From NCBI GenBank assembly GCA_035500455.1, contig DATJXG010000473.1:1-32211 (forward strand): a DNA stretch of 32,211 nucleotides, written 5' to 3'. The notes beneath the pieces are model-generated. The model was not told the DNA's origin. It did not search any database and saw only the letters and a program-made list of their open reading frames with translations. Shown piece by piece: positions 6,260 to 15,158 of the stretch; the stretch's first letter is position 1; each line of letters begins with the position of its first letter. A program made the translations under genes and the position numbers. Origin of the DNA: DATJXG01 sp035500455 (GTDB lineage: Bacteria > Acidobacteriota > Terriglobia > Terriglobales > Acidobacteriaceae).

Positions 6260-8056
6260 TTACGTCAGCCCGTATTTTCCGCGCTCAATCATCCTCTGCG
6301 CGATCTGCTGGCGCAGTTCGATAGTGTTAAACGGCTCGTACTTCGCGAGGCGGCGCAGGATGGCGAGTTGGGTACGCAGCATGTCGCCGTCGGCGACGGC
6401 GGCAATGACTTTCTTCGCGGCGGCCTCGATCTTCTCCATCGCCTGCGAGATATAGACGCGCGTCATTGCGATCGGCAGAGCCGTGGCCGACTCGCCTTGC
6501 TTCTCCGCGATCTTTGCGGCGCGCAGCACCGCGGATTCCATCGCGTAAGTCTCGATCACCATGTCGGCGATGGCGCCCAGGATCTCCTGCTGGTCCTGAA
6601 TCGCCTGCAGATATTTTTGTGAGGCCGCTCCGGCGGCAAACAAAGCGAGTTTCTTCGCCGACGCCACCAATCGCTGCTCTTCCGCCAGCGGCCCTTCGAC
6701 TTCGTCACCCGAGGACGGCCCCGACAGGACCTCATCCATCAGCTTCTTGATCGCAGGCATAAGCGGCAACTGGCCCGATGTCGCCCGCTTCAGCAGGAAT
6801 CCCGTGATGATCAGCCGGTTGATTTCGTTCGTGCCCTCGAAGATGCGATTGATGCGCGCATCGCGATACGCCCGCTCCGCTGGATACTCTTCGACGAATC
6901 CATAGCCGCCATAAATCTGCACCGTCTCGTCGACCACGTAATCGATCATCTCCGAGCCCCACACTTTAATGATCGAGCACTCCACTGCATATTCCTCGAT
7001 CGCCTTGAGCGTCTGCTTGGCGGCGTCGGCCGCCGATTTGTCCACTTCGCTGAGCGCGGTATCCATCATGCCGACGGTGCGGTAGACCAGCGACTCACCT
7101 ACATAAATAAGTGTCGCCATATTGGCCAGCTTTTCGCGCACCAGCCCGAAGTCGGCGATTACTTTGCTGAAGGCCTTGCGCTGCTTGGCGTAACCAATGG
7201 CGTTCTCGATGGCCAGCCGCGCACCGCCCACGCACATCGCGCCCAGCTTGAACCGCCCGACGTTGAGGATGTTGAAAGCAATCACATGCCCCTTGCCGAT
7301 TTCGCCCAGCACGTTCTCGGCTGGAACTTTGCAGTCGTTCAGAATGATGGGGCAAGTGGACGAGCCGCGAATGCCGAGCTTGTGCTCTTCCGCGCCGACG
7401 GAGAATCCCGGGAAATTCCGCTCCACCAGGAACGCGGTGAACTTCTCGCCATCCACCTTGGCGAACACCGTGAACAGATCGGCGAAGCCGGCGTTGGTGA
7501 TCCACATTTTCTCGCCGTTCAGAACGTAGTGAGCCTTGTCGGCGGAAAGCTGGGCGCGGGCGCGGCAGTTCAGAGCATCCGAGCCGGAAGAAGCTTCCGA
7601 CAAGGCATAGGCGCCCACAATTTCCCCGGCCGCCAGCCGCGGCAGGTATTTCCTCTTCTGCTCTTCCGTTCCGAAATAAACAATGGGCAGGGTGCCAATA
7701 CCGGTGTGCCCACCCCAGGTGGTGGCGAAACCTGCGTATTTGGCGATATGATCCGCGATCACCGCGGCGGTGACTTTATCCATTTCCAGGCCGCCGTAGA
7801 CCTCGGGAATTTCCACACCGCTCAGGCCCAAATCCCCGGCCTTCTTCAGCAGGCCGCGGGTGACGGAGAAGTCTTTGTGCTCGATCTTCTCGATGTTGGG
7901 GATGATCTCGTTGAGCGCGAACTCCTCCGTGGTCTGGCCGATCAGCTGGTGCTGTTCGCTGAAGTCTTCGGGAGTAAAGACTTCGTCGGAGTTGCGGGTT
8001 TCGAGAAGGAAGCTGCCACCGGCAATCTTGGAAGCCGGAATTGTTGCTGTGGCCAT
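6260..8056 (-). CDS. Acyl-CoA dehydrogenase with C-terminal extension (VLCAD/ACAD9-like)
   Basis: FAD-dependent enzyme oxidising acyl-CoA to trans-2-enoyl-CoA in beta-oxidation. The start is ATG 8056 (MATATIP), with GAGG 8 nt upstream; a GTG 9 nt earlier would overlap that Shine-Dalgarno. Of 598 residues, about 1-430 are the classical fold: AYALSEASSGSDA at about 149-161, KMWITNAGFADLFTVFAK at 183-200, LGIRGSSTCPI at 228-237, and catalytic Glu407 in IFEGTNEINRL. Residues about 430-598 form the extra helical domain found in very-long-chain and ACAD9-type enzymes. No electron-transfer flavoprotein or other beta-oxidation gene is adjacent, so it looks like a stand-alone unit. Confidence 0.92.
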   Translation of the reverse strand: MATATIPASKIAGGSFLLETRNSDEVFTPEDFSEQHQLIGQTTEEFALNEIIPNIEKIEHKDFSVTRGLLKKAGDLGLSGVEIPEVYGGLEMDKVTAAVIADHIAKYAGFATTWGGHTGIGTLPIVYFGTEEQKRKYLPRLAAGEIVGAYALSEASSGSDALNCRARAQLSADKAHYVLNGEKMWITNAGFADLFTVFAKVDGEKFTAFLVERNFPGFSVGAEEHKLGIRGSSTCPIILNDCKVPAENVLGEIGKGHVIAFNILNVGRFKLGAMCVGGARLAIENAIGYAKQRKAFSKVIADFGLVREKLANMATLIYVGESLVYRTVGMMDTALSEVDKSAADAAKQTLKAIEEYAVECSIIKVWGSEMIDYVVDETVQIYGGYGFVEEYPAERAYRDARINRIFEGTNEINRLIITGFLLKRATSGQLPLMPAIKKLMDEVLSGPSSGDEVEGPLAEEQRLVASAKKLALFAAGAASQKYLQAIQDQQEILGAIADMVIETYAMESAVLRAAKIAEKQGESATALPIAMTRVYISQAMEKIEAAAKKVIAAVADGDMLRTQLAILRRLAKYEPFNTIELRQQIAQRMIERGKYGLT

Positions 8057-8077
8057 TCTTGACACCTCAAAGCGAAA

Positions 8078-8105
8078 TCACCACGGAGGCACGGAGACAC
8101 AGAGG
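8078..8105. repeat. Degenerate CCACGGAGGCACGGAGACACAGAG-type dispersed repeat, copy 1
   Basis: Upstream of the acyl-CoA dehydrogenase. A close relative with the units in a different order is at 8881-8907. The 8057-8239 gap also holds cctctg/cagagg-type units in inverse orientation near 8203-8222. Such arrays are non-coding. Confidence 0.55.
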
Positions 8106-8239
8106 ATTATTGCATTTTTTGACGGGTTCGCCAGTTACGGAAGCCGAATGCAGGTTCCGCCACCGATTGGCGCGGATTTGAACCTTGAATCGCCTTTCTT
8201 CCGTGACTTTGCGCCTCTGTAGTGAAGGGACAGCCGCGT

Positions 8240-8839
8240 CTACATCGTCTTCACGTCCAGACTCTTCCACAAATACCAGCAGGCAACGGTGCGGTGGGGC
8301 TCCCAGGCCTTGGCGAGCTTTGCCATCTGCTCCGGCGTCGGCATCTTGCGCTTGCGGTAGTGTTTCATCATGGCGGCGCGAATGCCGTAGTCGCCCGTTG
8401 GCAGCACGTTGGGACGCTTCAGGGTGAACATCAGGAACATCTGGGCGGTCCACACCCCCACGCCCTTTACCTGGGTCAGGTGCTTGATTACATCATCGTC
8501 AGACATTTCGTGCAGTCGCGTGAAGTCCAGGTCGCCGCGCTGCGCCCGCTCCGCCATGTCGCGCAGGTACGAAGACTTCTGCTTGGAAAGGCCCACCGAA
8601 CGCATCTGCGCGTCGCTTAGCTTGAGAATTCCCACGGGCGAAAGCGGCTCGCCGGCCAGTGCCGCAAAGCGCTTGAAAATCGTCGCCGCCGCTTTGCCGT
8701 TCAGTTGCTGGTAGATGATCGCCTCGGCCAGGCTGTGAAACTCCGGCGGGCCATACTCCATGCGGCAAGGTCCCACGCGCTCGATGATCGCCCGCAGAAT
8801 GGGATCAGCTTTCTTCAAATGCCGGACTGCATTCTTCAT
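8240..8839 (-). CDS. DNA-3-methyladenine glycosylase II-like (HhH-GPD family)
   Basis: Base-excision repair glycosylase removing alkylated purines. The 199-residue protein is all helical, with AEAIIYQQLNGKAA near 38-51 (family N-terminal signature). A helix-hairpin-helix LTQVKGVGVWTAQMFLMF spans 121-138 with the Gly-Val-Gly turn. The conserved acid is Asp150 in VLPTGDYGI, the catalytic position of this family. The length fits the short AlkA/MAG-type enzymes that lack the E. coli AlkA N-terminal domain. Alternatives within HhH-GPD (Nth, MutY) are unlikely because no Fe-S cysteine cluster is present and the K of Nth is missing. Confidence 0.88.
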   Translation of the reverse strand: MKNAVRHLKKADPILRAIIERVGPCRMEYGPPEFHSLAEAIIYQQLNGKAAATIFKRFAALAGEPLSPVGILKLSDAQMRSVGLSKQKSSYLRDMAERAQRGDLDFTRLHEMSDDDVIKHLTQVKGVGVWTAQMFLMFTLKRPNVLPTGDYGIRAAMMKHYRKRKMPTPEQMAKLAKAWEPHRTVACWYLWKSLDVKTM

Positions 8840-8880
8840 GGCGCTGAAAAGGATAGCAGACGCACTCTTTCATCGTGATC

Positions 8881-8907
8881 TCACCACGGAGACACGGAGG
8901 CACAGAG
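8881..8907. repeat. Degenerate CACGGAG/CACAGAG-type dispersed repeat, copy 2
   Basis: Reads tcaccacggagacacggagg then cacagag, related to the copy at 8078-8105. It is followed at about 8921-8953 by ccacagatttgcgcggatcg-type sequence, another low-complexity intergenic repeat. It lies between the DinB-like and glycosylase genes. Confidence 0.5.
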
Positions 8908-8955
8908 AAAAAGCAAATTCTTGCCACAGATTTGCGCGGATCGGCACGGATTCAG

Positions 8956-9435
8956 CTAGAACTCCTGCTTCGCCGTGGCTTGCTCTGGCCCAACTCTCCC
9001 GGCGGCGATCACTGCGACGAAGTAATTCTCGCCTTTGATGGGATTTCCGGCCAGACGCCGCATCATGGCGATCTGGCCGACGTGAGTCAAAGCGTCGGCA
9101 ATCGGCCCCTGAAACAGCTTTTCGGCGGAAGCATGCAAGGGCTTGCCGGAGGCCAGGTAATCATCGAACGCTTTGAGCGCGGTAAAGAAGCGCTCCACTT
9201 CCCTGTCCCAGGGGAGTTGGGTTGAATTGTTCCAGCGCTCCTGCCCCTCGGCGAGGGAAAGCGCCCAATCCAGCAAGTCGCCGATGTGCGCCAGAATCTG
9301 CCCGGGCGTTCGCCCCGCACCGCCGAATGCCGCAAATTCAGCCGGAGCTTGCCGAACCGCCTTGCCACCGCGATACGCGAGCGTAGCCACAGTGTGCCGC
9401 AATAGGTCACAGCCGGAATCAGATGCAGTATTCAT
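8956..9435 (-). CDS. DinB-like four-helix-bundle protein
   Basis: A 159-residue helical protein of the DinB/DfrB-like superfamily, whose members bind a metal through conserved His residues and often have thiol-transfer roles or none known. His in QILAHIGDLLDWAL (about residue 50) and in ADALTHVGQIAMMRRLAG (about residue 117) fit the expected ligand positions; the third ligand is not obvious. GGAG lies 5 nt before the ATG. It follows TruA and precedes the DNA glycosylase on the same strand. This is not DNA polymerase IV, despite the shared name. Confidence 0.75.
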   Translation of the reverse strand: MNTASDSGCDLLRHTVATLAYRGGKAVRQAPAEFAAFGGAGRTPGQILAHIGDLLDWALSLAEGQERWNNSTQLPWDREVERFFTALKAFDDYLASGKPLHASAEKLFQGPIADALTHVGQIAMMRRLAGNPIKGENYFVAVIAAGRVGPEQATAKQEF

Positions 9436-9601
9436 ACATGCTCCAGTAAATCAATTATGTCCAAAACCTCGCCGGTCAAGCATCTCTCCGGGTCCTCGGC
9501 AGAAGTTCTCCGCGCCCTCGGCGTTTTAACGTTTTAGCACGGATTGAAAACCATTGCCGTCCTGCAAAACCGTGTCGCTCCTGGGCAGTTTGGGTGAAAA
9601 C

Positions 9602-9635
9602 CAGTTCTCTGTTCTCAGATCTCAGTTGTCAGTTC
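9602..9635. repeat. Short degenerate repeat (cagttctc units)
   Basis: Consecutive cagttctct, gttctcagat, ctcagttgtc and agttc units. It is the reverse-complement counterpart of the array at 2539-2570. It lies just downstream of truA. Confidence 0.5.
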
Positions 9636-9652
9636 ATCATCCCAGACCGCCA

Positions 9653-10402
9653 TCAATATTCCACACTTTCCAGATACAATCCACCCGCCGGCGCCGTGGC
9701 TCCGGCGGCCGAGCGGTCGCGCGCCTGCAATATTTTCGCCAGATCATCCGGCTGCAATGTGCCTTTGCCCACCAGCACAAATGTGCCCACCAGATTACGC
9801 ACCATGTGATGGAGAAATCCCCTTCCCCGCACCCTGTAGACGAATTCGTCCCCTTTTCGCTCCCACCCTGACGCAAAAACTGTTCTTACATTCGAAACTT
9901 CCCGATCCTCCCGGCGCTCAGGATCCACCGCCGCGAACGAAGTAAAGTCGTGCTCTCCCAAAATAAATTCTGCCGCCTGCTGCATCGAGGCTTCATCTAA
10001 GGGGAAAGGAAAATGCCAGACGTAACGTGCCAGGAATGGCGGGCAAGTCCGGCCGCGATAGATGCGATAGTGATAGGTTTTAGCCCTCGCGGATTTGCGC
10101 GCGTGAAAGCTAGGCGGGACTTCTTCCGCCTGCAGAACGCGGATCGCGGCGGGCAGGATGTCATTCAGCGCCTTAACCAGATTGCCGGCTGGAATAGGAG
10201 ACTGGCTGGTGAAGCTTGCGACCTGCGCCAGCGCGTGAACTCCAGCGTCGGTGCGGCCTGAGCCCTGGGGCAAGACGTTTTCGCCGGTGAGCCGTCCAAT
10301 AGCCGAAGCCAGCGTTCCCTGGATGGTCGCGGCATCCGGCTGCACTTGCCAGCCGGAGAAATCACAACCGTCGTAAGCCAGGATCAATTTGAGATTACGC
10401 AT
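9653..10402 (-). CDS. truA: tRNA pseudouridine(38-40) synthase TruA
   Basis: Isomerises uridines 38-40 in the tRNA anticodon stem-loop. The 249-residue protein has the family layout: KLILAYDGCDFSGWQVQP at 5-22, GSGRTDAGVHALAQV at 48-62 with catalytic Asp52, ALNDILPAAIRVL, FHARKSARAKTYHYRI, and near the C-terminus FVYRVRGRGFLHHMVRNLVGT. Length is normal and no domain is missing. No clear Shine-Dalgarno precedes the ATG at 10402. It is divergent from the first TolC gene; the 235-nt gap between them holds AT-richer promoter-like sequence but no gene. Confidence 0.95.
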   Translation of the reverse strand: MRNLKLILAYDGCDFSGWQVQPDAATIQGTLASAIGRLTGENVLPQGSGRTDAGVHALAQVASFTSQSPIPAGNLVKALNDILPAAIRVLQAEEVPPSFHARKSARAKTYHYRIYRGRTCPPFLARYVWHFPFPLDEASMQQAAEFILGEHDFTSFAAVDPERREDREVSNVRTVFASGWERKGDEFVYRVRGRGFLHHMVRNLVGTFVLVGKGTLQPDDLAKILQARDRSAAGATAPAGGLYLESVEY

Positions 10403-10637
10403 CGAAGTTGGCGTTGGTACTAAAGTTACAGATCGCGCGGCGCTGCGAGCGAACAGCGCAGGCGGTCAGATATACTATTGCACTTGCCGTAATCAGACCA
10501 ATTGAAGACAGCGAATTTGCCCAACCCCCTACAAAAATTGAACCTGGGCGGGGGATTTTGCGTAAATCCATAGTCGCTTGAGAAAGTCTCTTAAGTCTTC
10601 AACGGCAAAGCTCTTATACATGTTTGGAGGTAAACGA

Positions 10638-12656
10638 ATGCTGCCTCGTCCGAAATTTGCCGCCCGGTTTGTGGCCGTGCTGGCACTGACCACTTTCCTG
10701 CCGGGCGCCCTGTGGGCGCAGGAACCCGCCCCGGAGACTCCTCAGCCGCAACAGAACCGGCTGCGCGACTACTCCAAACCGGTCGGGCACTTCCCCAACT
10801 TCATCGCCCCCTACACACCGCAGCACGTCCCCAAGGCCAACCTGAGCAACACCGGGCGCATAGAAGACCTGATGAAGGACGGCAAGCTCTACCTCTCTAT
10901 GAATGACGCCGTGGCCCTGGCGCTGGAGAACAACCTCGACATCGCCATCGCGCGCTACAACCTGAACATCGCTGAGACGGATATTCTGCGCGCGAAGGCC
11001 GGCGCCAGTATCCTGGGCGGCAATTTCGGACTGGTGCAGGGCACGCCCGGCGGCACCCAGGGCGGCCTCAGCGGCGTCGTTGGTTCCGGCAGCGGCGGCA
11101 CCACCGCCGGCCTGGGCGGCGCGGCCACTGGAGCGGGCGGCATCGTGCAATCAACCGAAGGCTTGGGACCGAACATCTCCAGCTTCGATCCGATTCTCAC
11201 CGGCACACTGCAGATCGACCACGCCAAATTTGAGTGCAACAGCCCATTCTGCGGAACCGTACAGAACACCGGCACGGCCAATTTCACCTATCAGCAGGGA
11301 TTCATTTCCGGCACCAACATGTCGCTGGGATTTACCAACTCGCGCGTAACCTCCAATAACCCATTCACCCTTATCAGTCCGTCGCTGGCTTCCGGCTTCC
11401 AGTTCCGGTTGACGCAGCATCTGTTGCAGGGCATTGGACTCGCGCCCAACACCCGCTTCATCCGCATCGCCAAGAACAACCGGGAAATTTCCGACGTCGC
11501 CTTCCGCCTGCAGGTCATCACCACGGTCAACCAGATTGAAAGCATCTACTGGGACCTGGTGTACGCCTACGAGAACGTGCGAGTGCAGAAGGAGTCGCTG
11601 GCCTTCGCCGACAAGACCCTCTCGGACACCAAAAAGCAGGTGCAAATCGGCACCCTGGCCCCGATCGAAGTAGTGCGCGCACAGAGCACGGTCGCGACCG
11701 ACCAACGGCAACTCACCCTGGCCCAGACCAACCTGCAATTGCAACAGTTGCTCACGAAGAACGCCCTGAGCCGAACTTTGGTAGATCCTACGCTGGCGGG
11801 AGCGGAAGTGATTCCTACTTCCACTATGACCCTTCCGGCAACCGAGCCGGTGGTTCCGACCGAGGATTTGATCAACGACGCGCTTTCTCACCGCGCCGAC
11901 CTGGCCGAACTGCGCATCGACCTTACCAACCGGCAGATCAGCAACCGGGCGATCCGCAACCTGCTGCTGCCTTCGGTGGACCTGTTCGCCTACTATGGAG
12001 GTTCCGGCCTGGGCGGCTCCCAGAGCCCGACGGCCACTTGCGGCCCCACCACGCCGCCGGAATTTCTGGGATTCTGCAGCCCGCCCGGAACCTTTCCCGA
12101 CGTCAGCTACGGCGGAACGCTGAATCAGTTGGTGAACTCGTCGGCTCCTGACAAGGGCGCCGGCATCACCATCAACATTCCCATCCGCAACCGCGCCAAC
12201 GAAGCCGTGCAGGTGCGCTCCGCACTGGAGTACCGGCAGGCACAGCTCCGTCTCCAGCAGCTCGAAAATCAGGTGCGCATCGAAGTCCGCAACGCGCAAT
12301 TCGCGCTACAGCAGAACCGGTCAGCCGTGGAAGCGGCGCAGGCCGCGGTTGATCTGGCGCATACATCGCTCGACGCCGAGCAGAAAAAGTATTCTCTGGG
12401 CGCATCCACCACGACCCTGGTCCTGCAAAACCAGAGCGAGTTGGCGACGGCGGAATCGAATCTGGTCTCCGCCATGGCGGCCTACGCCAAGTCGCAAGTC
12501 GAACTCGACCGCGCTACTGGCCTGTTGCTCGATCACACGGGAATTCTGATCGGTGACGCGGTGCGCGGAACAGTGACCCAGATGCCGAACGTCCCCGATG
12601 TGGCGCCTCGCCCGGCAGAACCCCCAACCCCGCCTGTGGCGCAACCCCAGCAATAG
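10638..12656 (+). CDS. TolC-family outer-membrane protein, paralogue 1
   Basis: Outer-membrane channel-type protein of 672 residues. The start is ATG 10638, with GGAGG 7 nt upstream and a signal peptide directly after it (residues 1-27, ending ALWAQ). The region MNDAVALALENNLDIAIARYNLNIAETDILRAKA at about 88-121 is the typical start of an OEP repeat. Two OEP repeats with long coiled-coil helices follow (EYRQAQLRLQQLENQVRIEVRNAQFAL in the second). Residues 135-169 are a Gly/Ser/Thr-rich insert (GTPGGTQGGLSG...), longer than in E. coli TolC. The C-terminus is Pro-rich (RPAEPPTPPVAQPQQ). No membrane-fusion protein or pump gene is adjacent. The next gene is a paralogue. Confidence 0.88.
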   Translation: MLPRPKFAARFVAVLALTTFLPGALWAQEPAPETPQPQQNRLRDYSKPVGHFPNFIAPYTPQHVPKANLSNTGRIEDLMKDGKLYLSMNDAVALALENNLDIAIARYNLNIAETDILRAKAGASILGGNFGLVQGTPGGTQGGLSGVVGSGSGGTTAGLGGAATGAGGIVQSTEGLGPNISSFDPILTGTLQIDHAKFECNSPFCGTVQNTGTANFTYQQGFISGTNMSLGFTNSRVTSNNPFTLISPSLASGFQFRLTQHLLQGIGLAPNTRFIRIAKNNREISDVAFRLQVITTVNQIESIYWDLVYAYENVRVQKESLAFADKTLSDTKKQVQIGTLAPIEVVRAQSTVATDQRQLTLAQTNLQLQQLLTKNALSRTLVDPTLAGAEVIPTSTMTLPATEPVVPTEDLINDALSHRADLAELRIDLTNRQISNRAIRNLLLPSVDLFAYYGGSGLGGSQSPTATCGPTTPPEFLGFCSPPGTFPDVSYGGTLNQLVNSSAPDKGAGITINIPIRNRANEAVQVRSALEYRQAQLRLQQLENQVRIEVRNAQFALQQNRSAVEAAQAAVDLAHTSLDAEQKKYSLGASTTTLVLQNQSELATAESNLVSAMAAYAKSQVELDRATGLLLDHTGILIGDAVRGTVTQMPNVPDVAPRPAEPPTPPVAQPQQ

Positions 12657-12962
12657 AACGACACATGTGGCGCGGGCAGTCATGCCCGCGCCTTCGTGTT
12701 TCTGCCACGGTTCAGCGTCTGCCACGAATTCCTCTTAACCAAGCCACCCCTGAAAAGTCATCCTGATCGAGTACAACTCTGGAAGACAAGAGTTCCGCAA
12801 ACACCTCACCTTCCGCTTACATTTCTTTACATTCCCGGTCCATCGCAAATCCACGGAACCCGCAAATTGATATGCCACAATCGAGCCATGCATCACATCC
12901 AATACGAGTCTTGCCTTAGCACGCCAAATTTTTCTTCAGTTTCATGCGCAAGGAGATCACCC
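12657..12962. other. Intergenic region between the two TolC paralogues
   Basis: It contains a perfect hairpin (12669-12692, listed separately) and then about 270 nt of lower-GC sequence with no convincing ORF. A TTGATA-like hexamer near 12867 has no matching -10. The second paralogue may have its own promoter here, but I cannot place it. Confidence 0.5.
12669..12692 (+). terminator. Hairpin terminator candidate after TolC paralogue 1
   Basis: GGCGCGGGC-AGTCAT-GCCCGCGCC is a perfect 9-bp stem with a 6-nt loop, 12 nt after the stop codon, followed by TTCGTGTTT. The T-run is weak, so termination efficiency is uncertain. Confidence 0.55.
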
Positions 12963-14999
12963 ATGTCGTTTCGCCCTCTGCATTCCGCCGTTTGGCTGCT
13001 GTTGAGCACGTTTGTCCTCGGCCTTCCCGCAACCAGCACCGGGCAGCAGCAATCGCCCACAGAGCTGCCGCCAAGCCCGCAGCCGCAACAATTCAACCTG
13101 AAGGATTACTCCAGGCCGCAACCGGCTTTTCCCAACGTCATTGCGCCTTACACGCCGCAACCGGTGCCGCCTCCGAACCTTACCGACACTTCGCGGATCG
13201 GGCAGCTCATCAAAGACGGCAAGCTCTTCATCTCGCTGGATGACGCCATCGCCCTTGCCCTCGAGAACAATCTCGACATCGCTATCGCGCGTTACAACCT
13301 GAACATCGCTGACACCGACATTCTGCGCGCCAAGGCCGGCAGCTCGGTGCTGGGCGTGAATGCGGGAATCGTGCAGAACACCCCGGGCGGCGGCACCGGC
13401 GGCCTCAGTGGCCCCGTAGGGTCAGGCAGCGGAGGCACCAGCGCCGGCACCGGCGGCGCCGCCACCGGCACCAGCGGCCTGGTCAGTTCCACCCTGGGGA
13501 TTGGGCCACCCATCACCAGCTTCGACCCTATCGTGACCGGCACGCTCCAGCTCGACCGCAATCAATTCCTCTCTGCCAGCGCCGTGGCCAACCGCCTGAC
13601 GGCGCAGAACACTGGCACTGCCAACTTCGGATACCAGCAGGGCTTTGCCTCCGGCACTGTGATGGCGGTGGGGTTCAATAACTCGCGCGTGAGTTCCAGT
13701 TCCACCTTCGCCACGCTCAGCCCCAGTATCACCTCCAACTTCCAGTTTCGCGTTACTCAGCCTCTGCTCCAGGGACTGGGACTCGCCTCCAACATGCGCT
13801 ATCTCCGTATCGCGCGTAACAACCGCGAAATTTCCGACGTCGCCTTTCGCCTGCAGGTGATCACCACGGTAGATCAGATCGAAAACATCTACTGGGACCT
13901 GGTCTATGCCTACGAGAACATGAAGGTGCAGCAGGAAGCCGTAGGCTCAGCCCAGAAGGTCCTCGAGGACAACAAGAAGCAGGTGCAGTTCGGAACCCTG
14001 CCGCCAATCCAGGTTGTAAGCGCGGAGAGTACAGTCGCCAGCGACCAGCAGGCGCTGATCGTGGCCCAGACTAACCTGCAATTGCAGGAGCTGCTCATGA
14101 AGAACGCCCTCAGCCGCAATCTCGACAACCCCGCGCTCGCGGACGCCGAGGTCATTCCAACCTCGGTCATCAAGGTCCCGGCGCAGGAGTCCGTCGTGCC
14201 CACCAAGGACCTGATTGCCGACGCCCTCGCCCACCGCGCAGAACTGGCCGAGTCGCGCATTGACCTCACCACGCGCGCGCTCAGCAACAAGGCGGTGCGC
14301 AACGCCATGCTGCCCACACTCGACCTGTTCGCTTACTACGGCGGCTCCGGCCTGGGAGGAGCGCAGAACCCCGCCAACATCTGTCCCGCTCCCCCGGCCA
14401 CGCTCTTCGGTTGCCACGATGCCGGCACTTTCCAGCCGGTGAGTTATGGCGCGACGCTGGCGGATCTGGTGGATTCCACCGCTCCTGACAAGGGCGTCGG
14501 AGTAACCCTGACCATTCCCATCCGCAACCGCACCGCCCAAGCCAACCAGGTTCGCGCCCAGCTCGAATACCGCCAGGCGCAGATGCGCCTGCAGCAGCTG
14601 GAAAACCAGATCCGTATCGAGGTGCGCAACGCACAGTTCGCGGTGCAACAGAACCGCGCCGCGGTGCGTGCCGCCCAGGCCGCCACCGACTACGCCCGCC
14701 AGACCCTCGAAGCCGAACAGAAGAAGCTGGAGGTCGGGGTCTCGACCCCGACGAACGTGCTGCAGAACCAATCGGCCTTGACTACGGCGCAATCCAGCCT
14801 GGTTTCCGCTATGGCGGCGTATGAGAAATCACGCGTGGAGTTGGACCGCGCCACGGGCCTGCTCCTCGACCATACCGGCATTGTCCTGGCGGACGCGCAA
14901 CGCGGCCAGGCCACCCACATGCCGCAGGCGCCTTACGTCGCGCCCAGGCAGGACATTCAGGAACTGGAGGCGATTCCGCAAAGCGCGCCACAAGAATAG
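12963..14999 (+). CDS. TolC-family outer-membrane protein, paralogue 2
   Basis: A 678-residue tandem paralogue of the preceding gene; the blocks ALENNLDIAIARYNLNIA, NREISDVAFRLQVITTV and YYGGSGLGG are the same in both. The start is ATG 12963, with AAGGAG 7 nt upstream; longer frames to the left lack these signals. The signal peptide covers about 1-28. The Gly/Ser/Thr-rich insert is kept at 140-172. The second OEP repeat ends in YEKSRVELDRATGLLLDHTG. It sits in the outer membrane and periplasm as a trimeric channel, by family knowledge. No pump subunits are encoded nearby, so the partner must be elsewhere or the pair has another role. Confidence 0.88.
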   Translation: MSFRPLHSAVWLLLSTFVLGLPATSTGQQQSPTELPPSPQPQQFNLKDYSRPQPAFPNVIAPYTPQPVPPPNLTDTSRIGQLIKDGKLFISLDDAIALALENNLDIAIARYNLNIADTDILRAKAGSSVLGVNAGIVQNTPGGGTGGLSGPVGSGSGGTSAGTGGAATGTSGLVSSTLGIGPPITSFDPIVTGTLQLDRNQFLSASAVANRLTAQNTGTANFGYQQGFASGTVMAVGFNNSRVSSSSTFATLSPSITSNFQFRVTQPLLQGLGLASNMRYLRIARNNREISDVAFRLQVITTVDQIENIYWDLVYAYENMKVQQEAVGSAQKVLEDNKKQVQFGTLPPIQVVSAESTVASDQQALIVAQTNLQLQELLMKNALSRNLDNPALADAEVIPTSVIKVPAQESVVPTKDLIADALAHRAELAESRIDLTTRALSNKAVRNAMLPTLDLFAYYGGSGLGGAQNPANICPAPPATLFGCHDAGTFQPVSYGATLADLVDSTAPDKGVGVTLTIPIRNRTAQANQVRAQLEYRQAQMRLQQLENQIRIEVRNAQFAVQQNRAAVRAAQAATDYARQTLEAEQKKLEVGVSTPTNVLQNQSALTTAQSSLVSAMAAYEKSRVELDRATGLLLDHTGIVLADAQRGQATHMPQAPYVAPRQDIQELEAIPQSAPQE

Positions 15000-15009
15000 T
15001 GCCCTTGAA

Positions 15010-15036
15010 GGGGACGGGGAGAAGGGCCCCGCCCCC
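15010..15036 (+). terminator. G/C hairpin after TolC paralogue 2
   Basis: GGGG-A-CGGGG pairs with CCCCG-CCCCC across a 7-nt loop, starting 10 nt after the stop codon. There is no T-run. It may slow or end transcription before LacI-type regulator 1. Confidence 0.35.
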
Positions 15037-15158
15037 GAGGCAGTCAACCCGGCGCCGAGATTGTTAAATTCAGTGCTTGCGTTTAAGGTGATCCTGGACG
15101 AACCGCGTCTTTGCGGCGCACCGCACGAGCGGCGCACAGCACGGGAACCAGGCTTCCA

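Noticed and set aside
8078..8907. Periodic CACGGAG/CACAGAG stretches as a CRISPR array
   Set aside because: Units are short, degenerate and without unique spacers of constant length; no cas gene is present.
8956..9435. DinB-like gene as error-prone DNA polymerase IV
   Set aside because: The protein has 159 residues, is helical and lacks Y-family polymerase motifs; only the DinB four-helix-bundle family fits.
11151..12299. Minus-strand frame of 382 codons inside TolC paralogue 1, and the similar 281-codon frame in paralogue 2
   Set aside because: They correspond to each other only because the sense genes are paralogous; no signal or domain supports them.
10638..14999. Tandem TolC genes as an efflux operon with adaptor and pump
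   Set aside because: No adaptor or inner-membrane transporter is found on either side within the window.
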